This document shows positions 43,001-52,236 of a DNA stretch of 64,000 bases, piece by piece. The translations under genes were made by a program, and so were the position numbers. The stretch's first letter is position 1; each line of letters starts with the position of its first letter. The notes under the pieces were generated by a model. That model worked only from the letters and a program-made list of their open reading frames with translations, was not told the origin of the DNA and did no database searches. Source of the DNA: Cellulomonas dongxiuzhuiae (lineage in GTDB: Bacteria > Actinomycetota > Actinomycetes > Actinomycetales > Cellulomonadaceae); NCBI RefSeq assembly GCF_018623035.1, contig NZ_CP076023.1, positions 1,798,001 to 1,862,000 on the forward strand, written 5' to 3'.

Positions 43001-45478
43001 TCAGCCGATCGCGTGGACCGGCGCGTCGAGCGGTGCCCCGGAGCCGTCGCGACGCTCGTCGACGGGCGGCAGGTCGACCGGCTGACCGCCCGAACCCGTG
43101 GCGCGCGCCGGCGCGGGCCCGACGTGGGCGAGGATCAGCGCGTCCTCGCCCTTGAGGAACCGGTGGGAGCGCACGCCACCCGTCGCGCGCCCCTTGCCGG
43201 GGTAGGCGGCGAACGGTGTGACCTTCACCGAGCCGGTCTGCGTGCCGGGGAGGGCCGCCGACGACCCGGAGACCGTCACGACGACGGCGTCCTCGTCCGG
43301 CCGCACGACCCCGAAGCCCACGACCTGCGCGCCGGCGGCCAGCTTGATCCCCGTCATGCCGCCGGCCGCGCGCCCCTGCGGGCGCACCTGCGAGCCCGGG
43401 AAGTGCAGCAACGACGCGTCGGAGGACACCAGGACGAGCTCGTCGTCGTCGCCGGCGAGGGCGGCACCCACGACCGCGTCACCGTCCTTGAGGCTGATCG
43501 CCTCCCACGCGTCGCGGTTGTTCGGTACGTCACCCGGCGCGACACGCTTGACGACGCCCTGAGCGGTCGCGAGCGCCAGCGGGGGGGCGTCGTCGCCCAG
43601 CGGGACGAGCGCGACGACGCGTTCGTCCTTCTCGAGCGTCACCGCCTCGCCGACCGGCAGCCCGCCCGACAGCGACGGCGGCCCGTCGGTCGGCGGCAGC
43701 GCGGGCAGCTCGAGGACCGACAGCCGCACGACGCGGCCGCTCGTCGTCAGCGCACCGATGTCCGCGCGGGCGGTCGTGGCCACCGCGGAGGCGACCACGT
43801 CGTGCCGGCTGCGCGTGGACCCGTCGCCGCGCACGGGCTCCACGTCCTCGCCGGTGCGCGCGACCAGGCCCGTGGCCGACAGCAGCGCCCAGCACGGCGT
43901 GTCGGGGATCTCCAGCGGCGCGGCGCTGCGGGACGACGTCGGTGCGCCCGCGGAACCCGCGAGGCTCGCGCCGCCCGCGTGCTCGAGCAGGACCGTGCGC
44001 CGCGGCGTGCCGTACGTCGCGGCGACCTCCGCCATCTCGTCGGACGTGACCGTGCGCAGCAGGGCGTCGTCACCGAGGATCGCCTGCAGCCGCGCGATCT
44101 CGTCGATGAGCTCGTCGCGCTCGCGCTCCAGCTCGATGCGTGAGAACCGGGTCAGACGCCGCAGCCGCAGCTCGAGGATGTACTCGGCCTGCGGCTCGGA
44201 GAGGTCGAAGACCGTGCGCAGGCGCGTGCGCGCGGCGTCGGCGTCGTCCGACGCCCGGATGACCTGGATGACCTCGTCGATGTCGACGATCGCGATGAGC
44301 AGGCCCTCGACGAGGTGCAGCCGCTCCTGCCGCTTCGTGAGCCGGTAGGACGTGCGACGGCGCACGACCTCGAGCCGGTGCTCGACCCACACGCGCAGCA
44401 GCTCGACCAGGCCCAGCGTGCGCGGCTGCCCGTCGACGAGGGCGACGTTGTTGATGGAGAACGAGTCCTCCAGCGGCGTGTACCGGTACAGGTCCTCGAG
44501 GACCCGTTCGGGGTTGAACCCCGTCTTGACCTCGATCACCAGCCGCAGGCCGTGCGAGCGGTCCGTCAGGTCCACGGCGTCGGCGATCCCGGAGAGCTTC
44601 TTGGACTGCACGCCCTCCTTGATCTTCTCGATGACCTTCTCCGGGCCCACCGTGTACGGCAGCTCGGTGATGACGATGCCCTTGCGCTTGGGCGTGACGT
44701 TCTCGATCCTCGCGGTCGCCCGGGTGCGGAAGGCGCCGCGGCCCGTCCGGTACGCGTCGCGCACGCCGTCGAGGCCGACGATCTTGCCGCCCGTGGGCAG
44801 GTCCGGGCCCGGGACGAACCGCATGAGGTCCTCGAGCGTGGCACCCGGGTGCTTCACGAGGTGGCGGGCGGCCGCGACGACCTCGACGAGGTTGTGCGGC
44901 GCCATGTTGGTCGCCATACCCACCGCGATGCCGGTCGCGCCGTTGACCAGGAGGTTCGGGATCGCCGCCGGGAGCACCGCCGGCTGCTTGAGCTTGTTGT
45001 CGTAGTTGGGGACGAAGTCGACGACGTCCTCGTCGAGGCCGTGCGTCATCGCGACCGCCGCGGGCGCCATGCGCGCCTCGGTGTAGCGGGACGCAGCCGG
45101 CCCGTCGTCGAGCGAGCCGAAGTTGCCGTGCCCGTCGACCAGGGGCAGCCGCAGCGAGAACGGCTGCGCCAGGCGCACCATCGCGTCGTAGATCGCCGAG
45201 TCGCCGTGCGGGTGGAGCTTGCCCATGACCTCCCCGACGACGCGCGCCGACTTCACGTACGGTCGCTCGGGGCGCAGGCCCATGTCGGCCATCTGGTAGA
45301 TGATCCGCCGCTGCACGGGCTTGAGACCGTCGCGCGCGTCCGGCAGGGCGCGCGAGTAGATGACGGAGTACGCGTACTCGAGGAACGACCCCTCCATCTC
45401 CGTCGTCACGTCGACGTCGACGATCCGCTCGACGAGGTCCTCGGGCGGCAGGTCGGGGCTCGCGGGGCGACGCGCCAT
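43001..45478 (-). CDS. parC: DNA topoisomerase IV subunit A (ParC-like)
   Basis: 825 aa type IIA topoisomerase breakage-rejoining subunit. The catalytic tyrosine is Y132 in SRYTEARM. The quinolone-determining region is [17 protein letters not shown] with S94 and D98 in the positions of GyrA S83 and D87. A coiled-coil and a beta-pinwheel-like C-terminus follow. I do not see the QRRGGKG-type GyrA box, which favours topo IV over gyrase. GAGGAG precedes ATG 45478. The partner parE gene is not in this window. Confidence 0.92.
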   Translation of the reverse strand: MARRPASPDLPPEDLVERIVDVDVTTEMEGSFLEYAYSVIYSRALPDARDGLKPVQRRIIYQMADMGLRPERPYVKSARVVGEVMGKLHPHGDSAIYDAMVRLAQPFSLRLPLVDGHGNFGSLDDGPAASRYTEARMAPAAVAMTHGLDEDVVDFVPNYDNKLKQPAVLPAAIPNLLVNGATGIAVGMATNMAPHNLVEVVAAARHLVKHPGATLEDLMRFVPGPDLPTGGKIVGLDGVRDAYRTGRGAFRTRATARIENVTPKRKGIVITELPYTVGPEKVIEKIKEGVQSKKLSGIADAVDLTDRSHGLRLVIEVKTGFNPERVLEDLYRYTPLEDSFSINNVALVDGQPRTLGLVELLRVWVEHRLEVVRRRTSYRLTKRQERLHLVEGLLIAIVDIDEVIQVIRASDDADAARTRLRTVFDLSEPQAEYILELRLRRLTRFSRIELERERDELIDEIARLQAILGDDALLRTVTSDEMAEVAATYGTPRRTVLLEHAGGASLAGSAGAPTSSRSAAPLEIPDTPCWALLSATGLVARTGEDVEPVRGDGSTRSRHDVVASAVATTARADIGALTTSGRVVRLSVLELPALPPTDGPPSLSGGLPVGEAVTLEKDERVVALVPLGDDAPPLALATAQGVVKRVAPGDVPNNRDAWEAISLKDGDAVVGAALAGDDDELVLVSSDASLLHFPGSQVRPQGRAAGGMTGIKLAAGAQVVGFGVVRPDEDAVVVTVSGSSAALPGTQTGSVKVTPFAAYPGKGRATGGVRSHRFLKGEDALILAHVGPAPARATGSGGQPVDLPPVDERRDGSGAPLDAPVHAIG

Positions 45479-45590
45479 GGGGTGGTGTGCTCCTCGGGTG
45501 CAACGGTGTCTCGGGGCGTGCGGAGGGCGGTGGGGCCGCGCGGGGACCATTGTCGCCGCCCGCCGGGCCTCGTCGGTGCAGCCGCGCCGC

Positions 45591-45596
45591 TAGCCT
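45591..45596 (+). promoter_or_regulatory. Candidate -10 of a leaderless GNAT-fusion gene promoter
   Basis: TAGCCT is followed by ggcggc and ATG 45603. It diverges from parC in a 124-nt gap. Confidence 0.55.
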
Positions 45597-45602
45597 GGCG
45601 GC

Positions 45603-48389
45603 ATGGCCGACGTCGTCCCCGGAGACGGGCATCCCGGTCCGGTGCCTGCACCGGCACCCGCCGCCGCACCCTACCCGGCGGGCTGGGAGGCGGACGTCGT
45701 GCTCACGGACGGCTCCACCACGCGCCTGCGACCCATCCGGCGCGACGACGCCGACGCGCTGCAGGCCTTCCACGTCGCGCAGTCCGAGCGGTCGACGTAC
45801 CTGCGGTTCTTCGCGTCGCTCGAGCGGCTGCCCGAGCGCGACCTGGAGCGGCTCGTCACCGTCGACCACATGTCGCGCGTCGCGCTCGTGGCCGTCAGCA
45901 GCTCGCCGGACGCAGGCGAGGACGAGCGCATCATCGGCGTCGCGCGCTACGACCTGGTCGAGCCCGAGACCGCCGAGGTGGCGTTCAACATCTCCGACGC
46001 TCACCAGGGCAAGGGCCTGGCCTCGGTGCTGCTCGAGCACCTCGCCGCGGCGGCGCGCGAGCGCGGCGTGCGGCGGTTCGTCGCCGAGGTGCTCCCGCAG
46101 AACGGGCGCATGCTCGCGGTGTTCAAGGAGGCCGGCTACGTGGTGCGCCAGCGCACCGAGGACGGAGTCGTGCAGGTCCGCTTCGACATCGACCCCACGG
46201 ACCGGTCGCTCGCGGTCGCGGCCGACCGCGAGCACCGTGCCGAGGCGCGCTCGATGCGGGCGCTGCTGACCGCGCGTTCGGTCGTCGTCGTCGGGCCCGG
46301 CACCGGGAGCGGCCCGGGCCGGACCCTGCCGGCACGCCAGGCGGCGCGCGTCCTCGAGGGCCTCGTACCCGAGGCGCGCACCGGACGGGTCGTGGTGCAC
46401 GCGGTCGGCGTCGGCGACGGTGCCGGGCTCGACGCGAACGGCGTGTCGCACCACCTGCGCATCGACGACGTGCCCGGGCCCGTCGAGCTCGCGGTCGTCG
46501 CGCTGCCGGCCCAGCTCGTGCCCGACGCCGCGCGCCGGCTCGGCGCGCTCGGTGCGCGTGGTCTCGTGGTCGTCTCCGGTGGCTTCGCGGAGGCCGGTCC
46601 CGAGGGGCTCGCCCGTCAGCGGCTGCTGCTGGGCGTCGCGCACGGCGCCGGCATGCGGGTCGTCGGCCCGTCGTCGTTCGGGCTGCTCGCGACCCACGAC
46701 GGCACCACGCTCGACGCGTCCCTCGCGGCGCGTCCGCCCCGCCCGGGACGTGTCGGTCTGTTCTGCCAGTCGGCCCCGCTCGCGGTCACGCTGCTCGCGG
46801 CCGTCGAGCGCCGCGGGCTCGGGCTCGCGCAGCTCGTCTCCGCCGGGCACCGCGCCGACGTGTCGGGCAACGACCTCATGCAGTTCTGGGGCGAGGACGA
46901 CGACACGGACGTCGTCGCCCTCTACCTCGAGTCCATCGGCAACCCCCGCAAGTTCTCGCGCGTGGCCCGCCGGCTCGCGGCGCACAAGCCGGTCGTCGTG
47001 CTCACCGCGGGCCGCTCCGGGCACGTCGTGCCGCCCGGCCACGCCGTGCGGCCCACCCAGGCGCCGCGCCGCACGCTCGAGGAGGTGCTGCGGCGCTCGG
47101 GCGTCATCCGCGTCGAGAACGTGCACCAGATGCTCGACGTCGTCCAGGTGCTCGCCCACCAGGCCCTGCCGACGGGTCGGCGCACGGCCGTGCTCGCCAG
47201 CTCGACCGGGGTCGCCGCACTGGTCGCCGAGGCGGCCGCCGCGGCGGGTCTGGTCGTCACCGGGTGCGTCGAGCTGCTCGCGGAGGACGCGGGCGCCGAC
47301 GAGGTGCGTGCCGCCGTCGACCGCGTGTACGCCGACCCCGGCGTCGACGTCGTCGTCGTGGTGCGGATCCCCACGCTCGGCGTGCAGGACACCGTCCTGC
47401 CGGGCGAGGTCGCGCGGGCCGCCGCGCGCACGGGGCGCACCACCGTCGCGTGCCTGGACGACCTGCACGGCGTGACGGCCTCGCTCACGGCGGCGGACCC
47501 GGACGGGCGCGAGCGCACGGTCCCCGCCTACGCGGCGCCGGAGGACGCGGCGCTCGCGCTGGGGCTCGCCGCGCGCTACGCCGCCTGGCGCGCGACCGAC
47601 CGCGGCCGGCCGGTGCATCCCGAGGGGGTCGACACGCGCGCCGCCGGGTCCCTCGTGGCGCGACTGCTGTCCACGTCCGGCGCGACCGACCGCGCCCCGC
47701 TGCCGCTCGACCCCGCGCAGGCCGCCGAGCTGCTGGCGGCGGCGGGCATCCACCTGTGGCCCTCCGTCCGCGTCCACGACGCGCAGGACGCGGTCCGGGC
47801 GGCCGACGCGCTCGGCTGGCCCGTGGCCGTCAAGACGACCGTGCCCGCGCTGCGGCACCGCGCCGACCTCGGCGGCGTGCGCCTCGACGTCGCGGACGAG
47901 ACCGAGCTGCGCGCCGACGTCGCGGGGATCCTCGCGCTCGCGGCCGAGCACGACCCCGGCCCGGGCGTGCCGCCGCTCGAGGTGCAGGCGATGGCGCCGC
48001 ACGGCGTCGCGTGCGTCGTGCGGGCCGTGGAGGACCCGCTGTTCGGCCCGGTCATCAGCGTCGGGCTCGCGGGCGACGCCTCCGACCTCCTGGGCGACGT
48101 CGCGTACGGCGTCCCGCCGCTCACCGACGTCGACGTCGCCGAGCTCGTGCGCACGCCCCGCGCGGCGCCCCGGATGTTCGGCTACCGCGGGCTGCCGGCG
48201 CTCGACGTGGCCGCGCTCGAGGACCTCGTGGCGCGCGTGTCCGTCCTCGCCGACGCGCTGCCCGACCTGCGCTCGCTCGAGCTCAACCCCGTCGTGGTAT
48301 CCCCGCAGGGGCTGGCCGTGCTGGGTGCGTACGGGTCCGTGGCGCCGGCCGACCGGGCCGACGCGGCCCGTCGGCTCGCTCGGCCGTGA
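45603..48389 (+). CDS. GNAT acetyltransferase fused to an acyl-CoA synthetase (NDP-forming)-like region
   Basis: 928 aa. Order: GNAT domain (about 30-195, with acetyl-CoA loop HQGKGLASVLL), a CoA-binding Rossmann-like domain (about 215-345), a succinyl-CoA-ligase-like domain (VVALYLESIGNPRKFSRVARRL) and a C-terminal ATP-grasp-like domain. This matches the Pat-type protein lysine acetyltransferases that control acetyl-CoA synthetase. The SHTG motif expected after GRS in active ADP-forming enzymes is replaced by GRSGHVVPPGHAVRPTQ, so synthetase activity is doubtful. GNAT is N-terminal here, whereas enteric Pat has it C-terminal. Confidence 0.88.
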   Translation: MADVVPGDGHPGPVPAPAPAAAPYPAGWEADVVLTDGSTTRLRPIRRDDADALQAFHVAQSERSTYLRFFASLERLPERDLERLVTVDHMSRVALVAVSSSPDAGEDERIIGVARYDLVEPETAEVAFNISDAHQGKGLASVLLEHLAAAARERGVRRFVAEVLPQNGRMLAVFKEAGYVVRQRTEDGVVQVRFDIDPTDRSLAVAADREHRAEARSMRALLTARSVVVVGPGTGSGPGRTLPARQAARVLEGLVPEARTGRVVVHAVGVGDGAGLDANGVSHHLRIDDVPGPVELAVVALPAQLVPDAARRLGALGARGLVVVSGGFAEAGPEGLARQRLLLGVAHGAGMRVVGPSSFGLLATHDGTTLDASLAARPPRPGRVGLFCQSAPLAVTLLAAVERRGLGLAQLVSAGHRADVSGNDLMQFWGEDDDTDVVALYLESIGNPRKFSRVARRLAAHKPVVVLTAGRSGHVVPPGHAVRPTQAPRRTLEEVLRRSGVIRVENVHQMLDVVQVLAHQALPTGRRTAVLASSTGVAALVAEAAAAAGLVVTGCVELLAEDAGADEVRAAVDRVYADPGVDVVVVVRIPTLGVQDTVLPGEVARAAARTGRTTVACLDDLHGVTASLTAADPDGRERTVPAYAAPEDAALALGLAARYAAWRATDRGRPVHPEGVDTRAAGSLVARLLSTSGATDRAPLPLDPAQAAELLAAAGIHLWPSVRVHDAQDAVRAADALGWPVAVKTTVPALRHRADLGGVRLDVADETELRADVAGILALAAEHDPGPGVPPLEVQAMAPHGVACVVRAVEDPLFGPVISVGLAGDASDLLGDVAYGVPPLTDVDVAELVRTPRAAPRMFGYRGLPALDVAALEDLVARVSVLADALPDLRSLELNPVVVSPQGLAVLGAYGSVAPADRADAARRLARP

Positions 48390-48454
48390 CGCCGTCCGGG
48401 TGGCGCGCGTGGCGCGGCCCCCGCGCGCGGCACCACGACCCGGTCGCGGGATGG

Positions 48455-48460
48455 GAAGAT
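48455..48460 (+). promoter_or_regulatory. Candidate -10 of a leaderless DUF5998 promoter
   Basis: GAAGAT, a weaker hexamer, is followed by gggcgc and GTG 48467. Confidence 0.35.
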
Positions 48461-48466
48461 GGGCGC

Positions 48467-49039
48467 GTGCCTGCCCTCTCCACCCCGCTGCGTGACGACC
48501 TGCGCCGTGCCGGGTACTACCCGGACCTCGTGGGCGAGGTCCTCGAGGTCGCCCTGGCCGGCGAGGACGCGGTCGCCCACCTGGTCCATCCCGAGACGAC
48601 GTTCGACGGCGCCGAGGTGCGCCGCCACGTGACCGTGCTCGCGCTGACCGCGACCCGGTTCGTCGTCGCCCACGTCGACGACCACCCGGCCGACTCCGAG
48701 CACCCGTCCGCCAGCGCCCAGGCCACGACGGAGGCCGTCCCGCTGCGCGAGCTGCGCTCGGTCGCGTTCACGCACGTCGTCAACGACCCGCAGGACCACC
48801 GCGCCGGTGACGGCGCGTCGGAGCTCACGCTGGCGATCGGCTGGGGCGCCGTCTCGCGCGTGGACCTCGAGCCGGCCACGTGCGGCGACCCGCAGTGCGA
48901 CGCGGACCACGGCATGTCGGGGTCGATCACGCCCGACGACGTGGTCGTGCGCGTCAGCGCCGCGGCCGAGGGCCGCGAGGCCGTGCTGGCGGCGGTCAGG
49001 TTCGGCCGCACCCTGTCGGCGGCGACGTCGCAGCGGTGA
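48467..49039 (+). CDS. DUF5998 family protein
   Basis: 190 aa. It starts VPALSTPLRDDLRRAGYYPDLVGEVLEVALAGEDAVAHLVHPETTF and contains CGDPQCDADHG, a Cys/His cluster that could hold metal. Actinobacterial proteins of this type are annotated DUF5998 with no known activity. A much longer in-frame ORF exists upstream, but it runs antisense-like through parC; the GTG here is preceded by a -10-like hexamer. The stop overlaps the next gene (GTGA). Confidence 0.82.
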   Translation: MPALSTPLRDDLRRAGYYPDLVGEVLEVALAGEDAVAHLVHPETTFDGAEVRRHVTVLALTATRFVVAHVDDHPADSEHPSASAQATTEAVPLRELRSVAFTHVVNDPQDHRAGDGASELTLAIGWGAVSRVDLEPATCGDPQCDADHGMSGSITPDDVVVRVSAAAEGREAVLAAVRFGRTLSAATSQR

Positions 49040-50217
49040 GCACGCCCACGACCCGTGACCGGGCGGCATGGTCCAGCGCGGACCCCGACGCGCTCGTGGT
49101 GCCCCGCGCGGGCGCGCCGTCGCTGAGCCACGTCCTGCCGGCTGCCGCGGCGGCGCTCGACGTCGACCTGGACGGGGGAGCGGACGCCCGTGCGCTCCTG
49201 GGGCTGCCGGCGGCGCGCCGCGTGTGCGTGGTCCTCGTCGACGGGCTCGGCCACCTCAACCTCGCCGAGCGGGGCGGTCACGCGCCGTTCCTGCGCTCGC
49301 TGCTCGCGTCGTCGCAGCCGCTGCTCAGCACGTTCCCCTCGACGACCGCGACCGCGGTGGCCGCCTTCGGGACGGGCCGCGGTCCCGGTGCCACGGGCAT
49401 GCTCGGCTACACGGTCCGGGTGCCGGCGACCGGACTGCTCGGCAACCTCGTCTCGTGGACGGACATGCCGCCGCCCGAGGAGTGGCAGCCGCACCCCACG
49501 GTCTTCGAGCGGCTGGTCGCCGACGGCGTCCGGGTGACGAGCGTCGGGCCGGCGCGGTTCGACGGCTCGGGGCTCACGGGAGCGGCCCTGCGGGGCGCCG
49601 CGTACGCGCCCGCCGAGTCCCTGGGCCATCGCGTGGACGCGGTCGTGCGGGCCCTGCGCGAGCCGGGCCTGACCTACCTGTACTGGCACGACGTGGACAA
49701 GACCGGGCACCACCACGGCTGGGGCTCGTGGCAGTGGGGCGAGGCGCTCAGCGAGCTCGACTCGGAGCTCGGGCGCCTGGCGCGCTCGCTGCCGCGCGAC
49801 ACGCTGCTCGTCGTCACCGCGGACCACGGCATGGTCGACGTCGACCCGGCCCGCCGCCGCGACGTCGGCACCGACCCCGTGCTGGGCGCCCAGGTCGCGA
49901 CCACCGGCGGCGAGCCGCGCGCGCTGCACCTGCACGTCGAGCCGGGCGCGGACCCGCAGGTCGTCGCGGCGCGGTGGCGCGGCGAGCTGGGCGACGACGC
50001 GGTCGTGCGCACGCGCGACGAGGCGGTCGACGAGGGCTGGTTCGGGCCCGTCGAGCCGCGCGTGCTGCCCGTGGTGGGAGACGTGGTGGTGGCGATGACG
50101 GGGGCCGCGACCGTCGTGGACTCGCGCACGCAGACGCCCGCGTCGATCGCGCTGCGCGGCGTGCACGGGTCGCTCACGGCCCGCGAGATGCTCGTACCGC
50201 TGCTGGTGCTCGCATGA
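49036..50217 (+). CDS. Alkaline-phosphatase superfamily nucleotide pyrophosphatase/phosphodiesterase
   Basis: 393 aa. Metal-site residues of the phosphodiesterase/alkaline phosphatase fold are visible: VLVDGLG (Asp), STFPSTTATAVAAFGTG (nucleophilic Thr), HDVDKTGHHHG, TADHGM and GVHGS. The fold resembles actinobacterial NPP-like proteins. No signal peptide is apparent, so it is probably cytoplasmic. Coupled to DUF5998 by a 4-bp overlap. Confidence 0.88.
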   Translation: MSTPTTRDRAAWSSADPDALVVPRAGAPSLSHVLPAAAAALDVDLDGGADARALLGLPAARRVCVVLVDGLGHLNLAERGGHAPFLRSLLASSQPLLSTFPSTTATAVAAFGTGRGPGATGMLGYTVRVPATGLLGNLVSWTDMPPPEEWQPHPTVFERLVADGVRVTSVGPARFDGSGLTGAALRGAAYAPAESLGHRVDAVVRALREPGLTYLYWHDVDKTGHHHGWGSWQWGEALSELDSELGRLARSLPRDTLLVVTADHGMVDVDPARRRDVGTDPVLGAQVATTGGEPRALHLHVEPGADPQVVAARWRGELGDDAVVRTRDEAVDEGWFGPVEPRVLPVVGDVVVAMTGAATVVDSRTQTPASIALRGVHGSLTAREMLVPLLVLA

Positions 50218-50246
50218 GCGCCCGAGCGGTGCGCGGGAGGGTCTGA
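50214..50246 (+). CDS. Possible 10-codon linker ORF
   Basis: ATG 50214 overlaps the phosphodiesterase stop (ATGA) and encodes MSARAVRGRV, ending 4 nt before the tdk start. The tdk ribosome binding site (gggagggt) lies inside it. It may carry ribosomes across the gap rather than make a functional peptide. Could be chance. Confidence 0.25.
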   Translation: MSARAVRGRV

Positions 50247-50250
50247 GCGC

Positions 50251-50931
50251 GTGGCCGAGCTGGTGTTCTTCTCCGGGACCATGGACTGCGGCAAGTCGAC
50301 GCTCGCGCTGCAGATGCACCACAACCACGCCGCGCGCGGCCGCGACGGCGTGCTGTTCACGCGGCAGGACCGCGCGGGCAACGCGGTCATCTCCTCCCGG
50401 CTCGGGCTGCAGCGGCGCGCCGACGAGGTCGACGACACGACGGACTTCTGGGCGGAGGTCGTCACGCGCCGCACGCGCGGGCGCCCCGTCGACTACCTGG
50501 TGGCGGACGAGGCGCAGTTCTACACCGCGGCCCAGGTCGAGCAGCTCGCGCGCGTGGTCGACGAGCTGTCGGCCGACGTCTTCGCGTTCGGCATCACGAC
50601 GGACTTCCGGGCCCGGCTGTTCCCCGGGTCGGCGCGCCTCGTGGAGCTGGCCGACCGCGTCGAGGTGCTCCAGGTGCGAGCCCTGTGCTGGTGCGGCTCG
50701 CGCGCGACCCACAACGCGCGCACGGTCGACGGCATCATGGTCGTCGAGGGCGACCAGGTCGTCGTGGGTGACGTCGCCGCGACGGCCGGGGAGGCCGCCT
50801 ACGAGGTGCTGTGCCGCCGCCACCACGTGCGCCGCATGACCGCCCGCGTCGCCCGGGCCACGGGGCCGTCGGCCCAGACCCTGCTGTTCGACGACGGGGA
50901 CGACGCACCGTCCGGCGGTGCCGCGCGCTGA
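50251..50931 (+). CDS. tdk: Thymidine kinase (type II)
   Basis: 226 aa. P-loop GTMDCGKST (residues 9-17), catalytic E87 in DEAQF, the lasso-like thymidine loop with Y184, and a zinc site of C146, C148, C188 and H191. It phosphorylates thymidine in salvage. Length is slightly over the usual 190-200 because of a C-terminal tail. GTG 50251 follows a GGGAGGG site. It converges on sepH with a 7-nt gap. Confidence 0.95.
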   Translation: MAELVFFSGTMDCGKSTLALQMHHNHAARGRDGVLFTRQDRAGNAVISSRLGLQRRADEVDDTTDFWAEVVTRRTRGRPVDYLVADEAQFYTAAQVEQLARVVDELSADVFAFGITTDFRARLFPGSARLVELADRVEVLQVRALCWCGSRATHNARTVDGIMVVEGDQVVVGDVAATAGEAAYEVLCRRHHVRRMTARVARATGPSAQTLLFDDGDDAPSGGAAR

Positions 50932-50938
50932 CCGCGCG

Positions 50939-52078
50939 TCACTCGGGCTTGGCGCCGAAGACGATCTCGTCCCAGCTCGGGACCTTCGCGCGCGCCCGTC
51001 GCGGCCGGCGCTCGGCCGGTGCCGGGCGGGCGTCGTCCTCCGGCGCGGCGCCGCGCTCCCCGTCGTCGGGCGCCGCGGGCGACGTCCCGGCGCCCGCGGG
51101 CGTCGTGGTCGCACGCTCCGGGCGGGCCGGAGGGTGCGCACGCTCGGCACGCTTCGACCCGGCCGCGCGCTCGCCGCGCGGCGGCGTCAGCACGACGGCC
51201 TCGCGCGCGGGGTCGGCGTCCACCGGGTGCGCGCCCGGTGCGCTCGCCTCGTCGACGGGCGTGCCGGCGTCCGTGCCGGCGCTGCCGCCCGGCGCGAAGT
51301 CGAAGGCGTGCTGCGGCCCGAACCCCTCGAACTCCTCGTCGTCGCCCTCGAGGTCGAGCGGCTGGCGCACGCCGCGACGTGTCCGCAGCTCGTCCAGCAG
51401 GGCGTGCGTCGGCTCCGGCGCGTCGGCAGCCGCGTCCGCGAGGGCGTCGACCGCCTCGAGGTCGAAGACGACGTCGCGCACCGCGGCCAGGTGCCGGCGG
51501 GACACGGGCTCGTCGAGCTCGGTCTCCGAGAGCCAGCGCGCCTCGTCCTCGTCGGCGACGACCGTGCGGCGCACGGGGTCGTAGTTCCACCGTGCCAGGG
51601 ACGGCTCGTCGCCGACGACGAACCGCGCCAGCACCGTCCAGGGGCCTGCGCCCTCACGCGCGGCGTCCCACGCCAGGGACCCGACGTCCACGCCGCGCGC
51701 GGCCAGCCGGTCGGTCACGAGCTCACCGAGCAGCGGCGCCCCCGAGTCACGCCCGACGCGGGTGCCGCGCGCCTGCTCGGCGATGTACTCGCGCTCGGCC
51801 AGGACCGGACCCTCGTAGCGGCGGACCGCCTCGACGGGGACGCCCGCGGCGTCGGCGACCTCCTGCGCGGTGGCACCGGCGCGGATCCGCGACTGGATCT
51901 CGCGCGGGCTCAGCGCGCTCGCCTGCTCCGCGCGCAGCTGCTCCAGCTGCGGACGGTCACGGCGCACGGCGGCCCGCAGCGGGTCGTCGATACGCAGGCG
52001 GAAGCGCTGCCCGTCGGGCGCGACGACGACGAGGTGCTCCCCGTCCTCGTGCAGACCGACCAGCTCCAGCTCACCCAT
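50939..52078 (-). CDS. sepH: Septation protein SepH
   Basis: 379 aa. An N-terminal DUF3071 region has the conserved HTH-like SPREIQSRIRAGATAQEVADAAGVPVEAVRRYEGPVLAERE (about 57-97). A long acidic and Ala/Pro-rich disordered middle leads to a short conserved C-terminal WDEIVFGAKPE. SepH binds FtsZ and supports Z-ring assembly in Streptomyces and mycobacteria. ATG 52078 lacks a strong Shine-Dalgarno site in the minus-strand upstream sequence. Confidence 0.93.
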   Translation of the reverse strand: MGELELVGLHEDGEHLVVVAPDGQRFRLRIDDPLRAAVRRDRPQLEQLRAEQASALSPREIQSRIRAGATAQEVADAAGVPVEAVRRYEGPVLAEREYIAEQARGTRVGRDSGAPLLGELVTDRLAARGVDVGSLAWDAAREGAGPWTVLARFVVGDEPSLARWNYDPVRRTVVADEDEARWLSETELDEPVSRRHLAAVRDVVFDLEAVDALADAAADAPEPTHALLDELRTRRGVRQPLDLEGDDEEFEGFGPQHAFDFAPGGSAGTDAGTPVDEASAPGAHPVDADPAREAVVLTPPRGERAAGSKRAERAHPPARPERATTTPAGAGTSPAAPDDGERGAAPEDDARPAPAERRPRRARAKVPSWDEIVFGAKPE

Positions 52079-52224
52079 ACGACCTCCCGCGGCTCCACCG
52101 GCGAGCCTGCCACCTCTCGGGCCGGAACGCGCGCACCTGCGTCGGTGCGCCGCCGCACGGGACCGGTCCGACCCGGGGTCGGGGCGGCGTCCGGGACGTG
52201 CGGCGACGTCCCCCCGGGCTGCGG

Positions 52225-52230
52225 CAGGAT
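52225..52230 (+). promoter_or_regulatory. Candidate -10 of a leaderless suhB promoter
   Basis: CAGGAT is followed by ggccgc and GTG 52237; it shares the 158-nt divergent gap with sepH. Confidence 0.4.
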
Positions 52231-52236
52231 GGCCGC

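Noticed and set aside
44070..48002. 1310-aa minus-strand ORF partly covering parC and the GNAT-fusion gene
   Set aside because: Frame-shifted shadow of parC and antisense of the fusion gene; the parC frame has the catalytic Tyr.
44315..48466. Upstream part of a long + strand ORF that continues into DUF5998
   Set aside because: The part before GTG 48467 is antisense to parC or out of frame with the GNAT-fusion gene. Only the C-terminal 190 residues look like protein.
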